From Coenobita brevimanus (Eukaryota; Arthropoda; Malacostraca; Decapoda; Coenobitidae), in NCBI GenBank assembly GCA_032717465.1, contig CM064658.1, positions 8,966,616-9,030,615 of the forward strand: DNA of 64,000 nt, read 5' to 3'. Made by a program: the position numbers and the translations under genes. The notes beneath the pieces are model-generated. The model saw nothing but the letters and a program-made list of their open reading frames with translations. It was not told where the DNA came from and did not search any database. Of the stretch, positions 62,431 to 64,000 are shown piece after piece; the stretch's first letter is position 1, and each line of letters opens with the position of its first letter.

Positions 62431-62772
62431 CTGCAATAAATATCTGTATAAAAAGAAGAAGAAACACTCAGAGAATGCAACACCCACTCTCACCTGTACA
62501 AGACCCAGATTCAAGGCTTTCTGGATGCCTGCCAGGGGAAGAACAGATGGTGTGGGATCCCTCATTCATATTACCCTTTCCCATATCGCCATTTAAGAAT
62601 GCAGGAAATACAGGGACAAAATTTTTTCTCTTCGACCCCATGGATTAGTTATATGATTACCACCTGGCATAACAGGTGATTTCTGGGAAAAGTTGAAGTC
62701 CTTTGGCTTGTCACTCAGCATATGCTCACATAACTAAAATATTACATTTACATTGAGACTACGCATGTTTAC
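62431..62772. other. Fucosidase A-B intron
   Basis: 342-bp intron between exon A (donor GTAAAC, 62767-62772) and exon B (acceptor TTGCAG). No mobile element inside. Confidence 0.8.
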
Positions 62773-62913
62773 CTCCACAGCTAATGGTCGATGCCAGCTC
62801 TGAGATGACTACATTTATAGTGAGGTAGTCAGTGACCGGTGCGTTGCGTCGATACCCCCACGACCGTTTGTCCAGCGTCATGCAGTTCTCCCACTTGTGT
62901 GGCTGTAACACTC
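62773..62913 (-). CDS. Alpha-L-fucosidase exon A (minus-strand gene)
   Basis: The most 5' exon seen. The acceptor GTTGCAG lies just above 62913 and a GTAAAC donor below 62773. After two bases completing a split codon it reads [20 protein letters not shown], then [20 protein letters not shown] and STISCGG. The PHKWENxMTxDxxSWGYR and SCGGNxLxN blocks are characteristic of animal GH29 fucosidases, near the active site. The upstream exons (catalytic nucleophile region) must lie to the right of the window: no matching minus-strand text occurs between 62914 and 64000. No frame damage, so I regard this gene as probably functional. Confidence 0.92.
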
Positions 62914-63430
62914 CTGCAACACACACAGGAAATACATCACTAGAATGGTGGGTCATTGGTTGCAGTGTTTATCTCCTGACGATACTGTATGTTGTGGTGC
63001 TGTGAACCCTGGGTGGAGCAAAGCAGCTGCTGTGCCCACCTGGAAGCCATGTCTCCTCATATTTCCTTGTACCTGGTCATGGAGAAGGACCTTGGTCAGA
63101 CCCGAATGAGGTACAGTCTGCCACAAGATGGTGCCATTTCCCTACACGGTGTATGTTTGTACTGGATGGTACCACAGAAGCAGTTGCTTACCCGTGGCTG
63201 ACCACACATACCGGGGTTAAACAACAGCCTCCTGATCTCAAGTACCCATATTCAGGGTTCGAGTCTAACTATGGTAAATTTGCTTTTGTTGTCTTTAATT
63301 GTCAGACGTCAATCAGATTAAATTTTATAAGATTTGTAGCAGCGAAAGTGTTAAATTTCATTCTCGCTGCATGTCCATTCATTTGGTCGTTGTCACCCTT
63401 GTGGGTATTGTTGATGACATAAACAGACTC

Positions 63431-63432
<2 letters not shown>
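62914..63432. other. Fucosidase intron sequence, nothing recognised
   Basis: Frames at 62989-63422 are short and show no family I know. Taken as intron upstream of exon A. Confidence 0.5.

Positions 63433-63484
<52 letters not shown>
63433..63484. repeat. (AC)n microsatellite
   Basis: About 26 AC units in the intron upstream of fucosidase exon A. Confidence 0.95.
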
Positions 63485-63488
<4 letters not shown>

Positions 63489-63574
63489 CAGCCAATGCAA
63501 TACTTCAGCTGTCACTGGCACTGTCATTACTACAGAAATTCCTTCCAGATAGTACCTGGGTAATGTGAGATGTA

Positions 63575-63905
63575 GACCAGTAGTTATACCATTAGGAATT
63601 CAGGTCATTCTTAGAGACCCTGTACAACTACTGGATACTTTACTGGGAGGGAGCTGTGTTACGCTCTGGGAGTCTAGTAGTTCTGTCTCCCTTTCATTCC
63701 ATAGAAAGGCAAGTGAGTTTCTGCTCAACTATCATGACGTTACGCTGCGTTAAGGAATTCTCGGCTGTGTACACATAAAACAATCTTCTCGGCGTTCCCT
63801 TCCTGAGCCTGCAGTTTGGTCAGAGGAAGAGATCAGCACTAATTCACTGCCTTCAGGCAGCTTTTGAATCGTGACGACTAAGCAACAAACACCCTTTCAG
63901 AGCAG
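63575..63905 (+). repeat. Dispersed repeat, copy 2 (pairs with 30815-31145)
   Basis: Same-orientation partner of 30815-31145. Best conserved in the first 90 bases (ATACCATTAGGAATTCAGGT ... GGATACTTTACTGGGA) and again around GTGTACACATAAAACAATCT and GTGACGACTAAGCAACAAAC. Non-coding as far as I can see. Confidence 0.65.
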
Positions 63906-64000
63906 CATATGCTGGGAGAAATTCCAGCTATCACTCTTCCTCTTAGGACAAGGTCTGGTCCTGCAGGAAACTTTATACGGATTGATACGGATACTCAAAA

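Noticed and set aside
62165..62648. Plus-strand frames of 131-143 codons over 62165-62648
   Set aside because: They are antisense shadows of fucosidase exon B and its introns.

Overview
The window is eukaryotic, intron-bearing, repeat-dominated DNA, most likely from a decapod crustacean. That organism call is an inference: it rests on the very long (AC)n/(GT)n and (CT)n arrays, on a Jockey-like LINE whose translated text resembles elements I know from crabs and shrimps, and on an arthropod-like alpha-L-fucosidase. The only host gene I can support is alpha-L-fucosidase (GH29), present as several copies split by mobile elements. Almost everything else is transposon or tandem repeat.

Layout. 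1-16276 is an inverted repeat with arms of about 7.7 kb (1-7777 and 8625-16276), centred on about 0.85 kb that includes a 100-N scaffold gap (8525-8624). Each arm carries, from the centre outwards: a copy of fucosidase 'exon B', an RTE-like LINE (LINE A), and a Jockey-like LINE in opposite orientation that is itself split by a second RTE-like LINE (LINE B). 17167-22015 holds two intact-looking plus-strand fucosidase exons (C' and terminal D') separated by a Tc1/mariner-type element with TA target duplications and a nested hAT-like MITE. 22.5-31.8 kb is relic LINEs, dispersed repeats and unrecognised DNA. 31.8-36.5 kb is a CR1-like LINE with an open 956-codon ORF2. 38699-38830 is the terminal exon D of a minus-strand fucosidase gene, followed by (GT)98, a 28-bp minisatellite and a relic LINE. 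45025-51339 is a full-length I-group LINE (minus strand) between 9-bp direct repeats. 52989-53281 is a PIF/Harbinger-type MITE. 53473-59764 is a second CR1-like LINE split by a 3.6-kb non-autonomous LTR element and by a roughly 300-bp SINE-like unit. 59810-62913 carries minus-strand fucosidase exons C, B and A, with a relic LINE in the B-C intron.

How the pieces fit. Exons A (62773-62913), B (62268-62430), C (59810-59942) and D (38699-38830) join with matching splice phases into the last part of one minus-strand fucosidase gene, whose last intron (about 21 kb) has been inflated by the I-group LINE, the CR1-like LINE, the LTR element and tandem repeats. A plus-strand paralogue contributes B' (8625-8745, partly in the gap), C' (17167-17317) and D' (21884-22015). 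A third copy of exon B (7663-7826, minus strand) lies in the left arm, so its own C and D exons should lie just left of the window. Shared premature stops inside LINE B in both arms show that this element was already dead when the region was duplicated in inverted orientation. I see no RNA genes other than a tRNA-derived SINE head, no CRISPR arrays and no bacterial-type operons.
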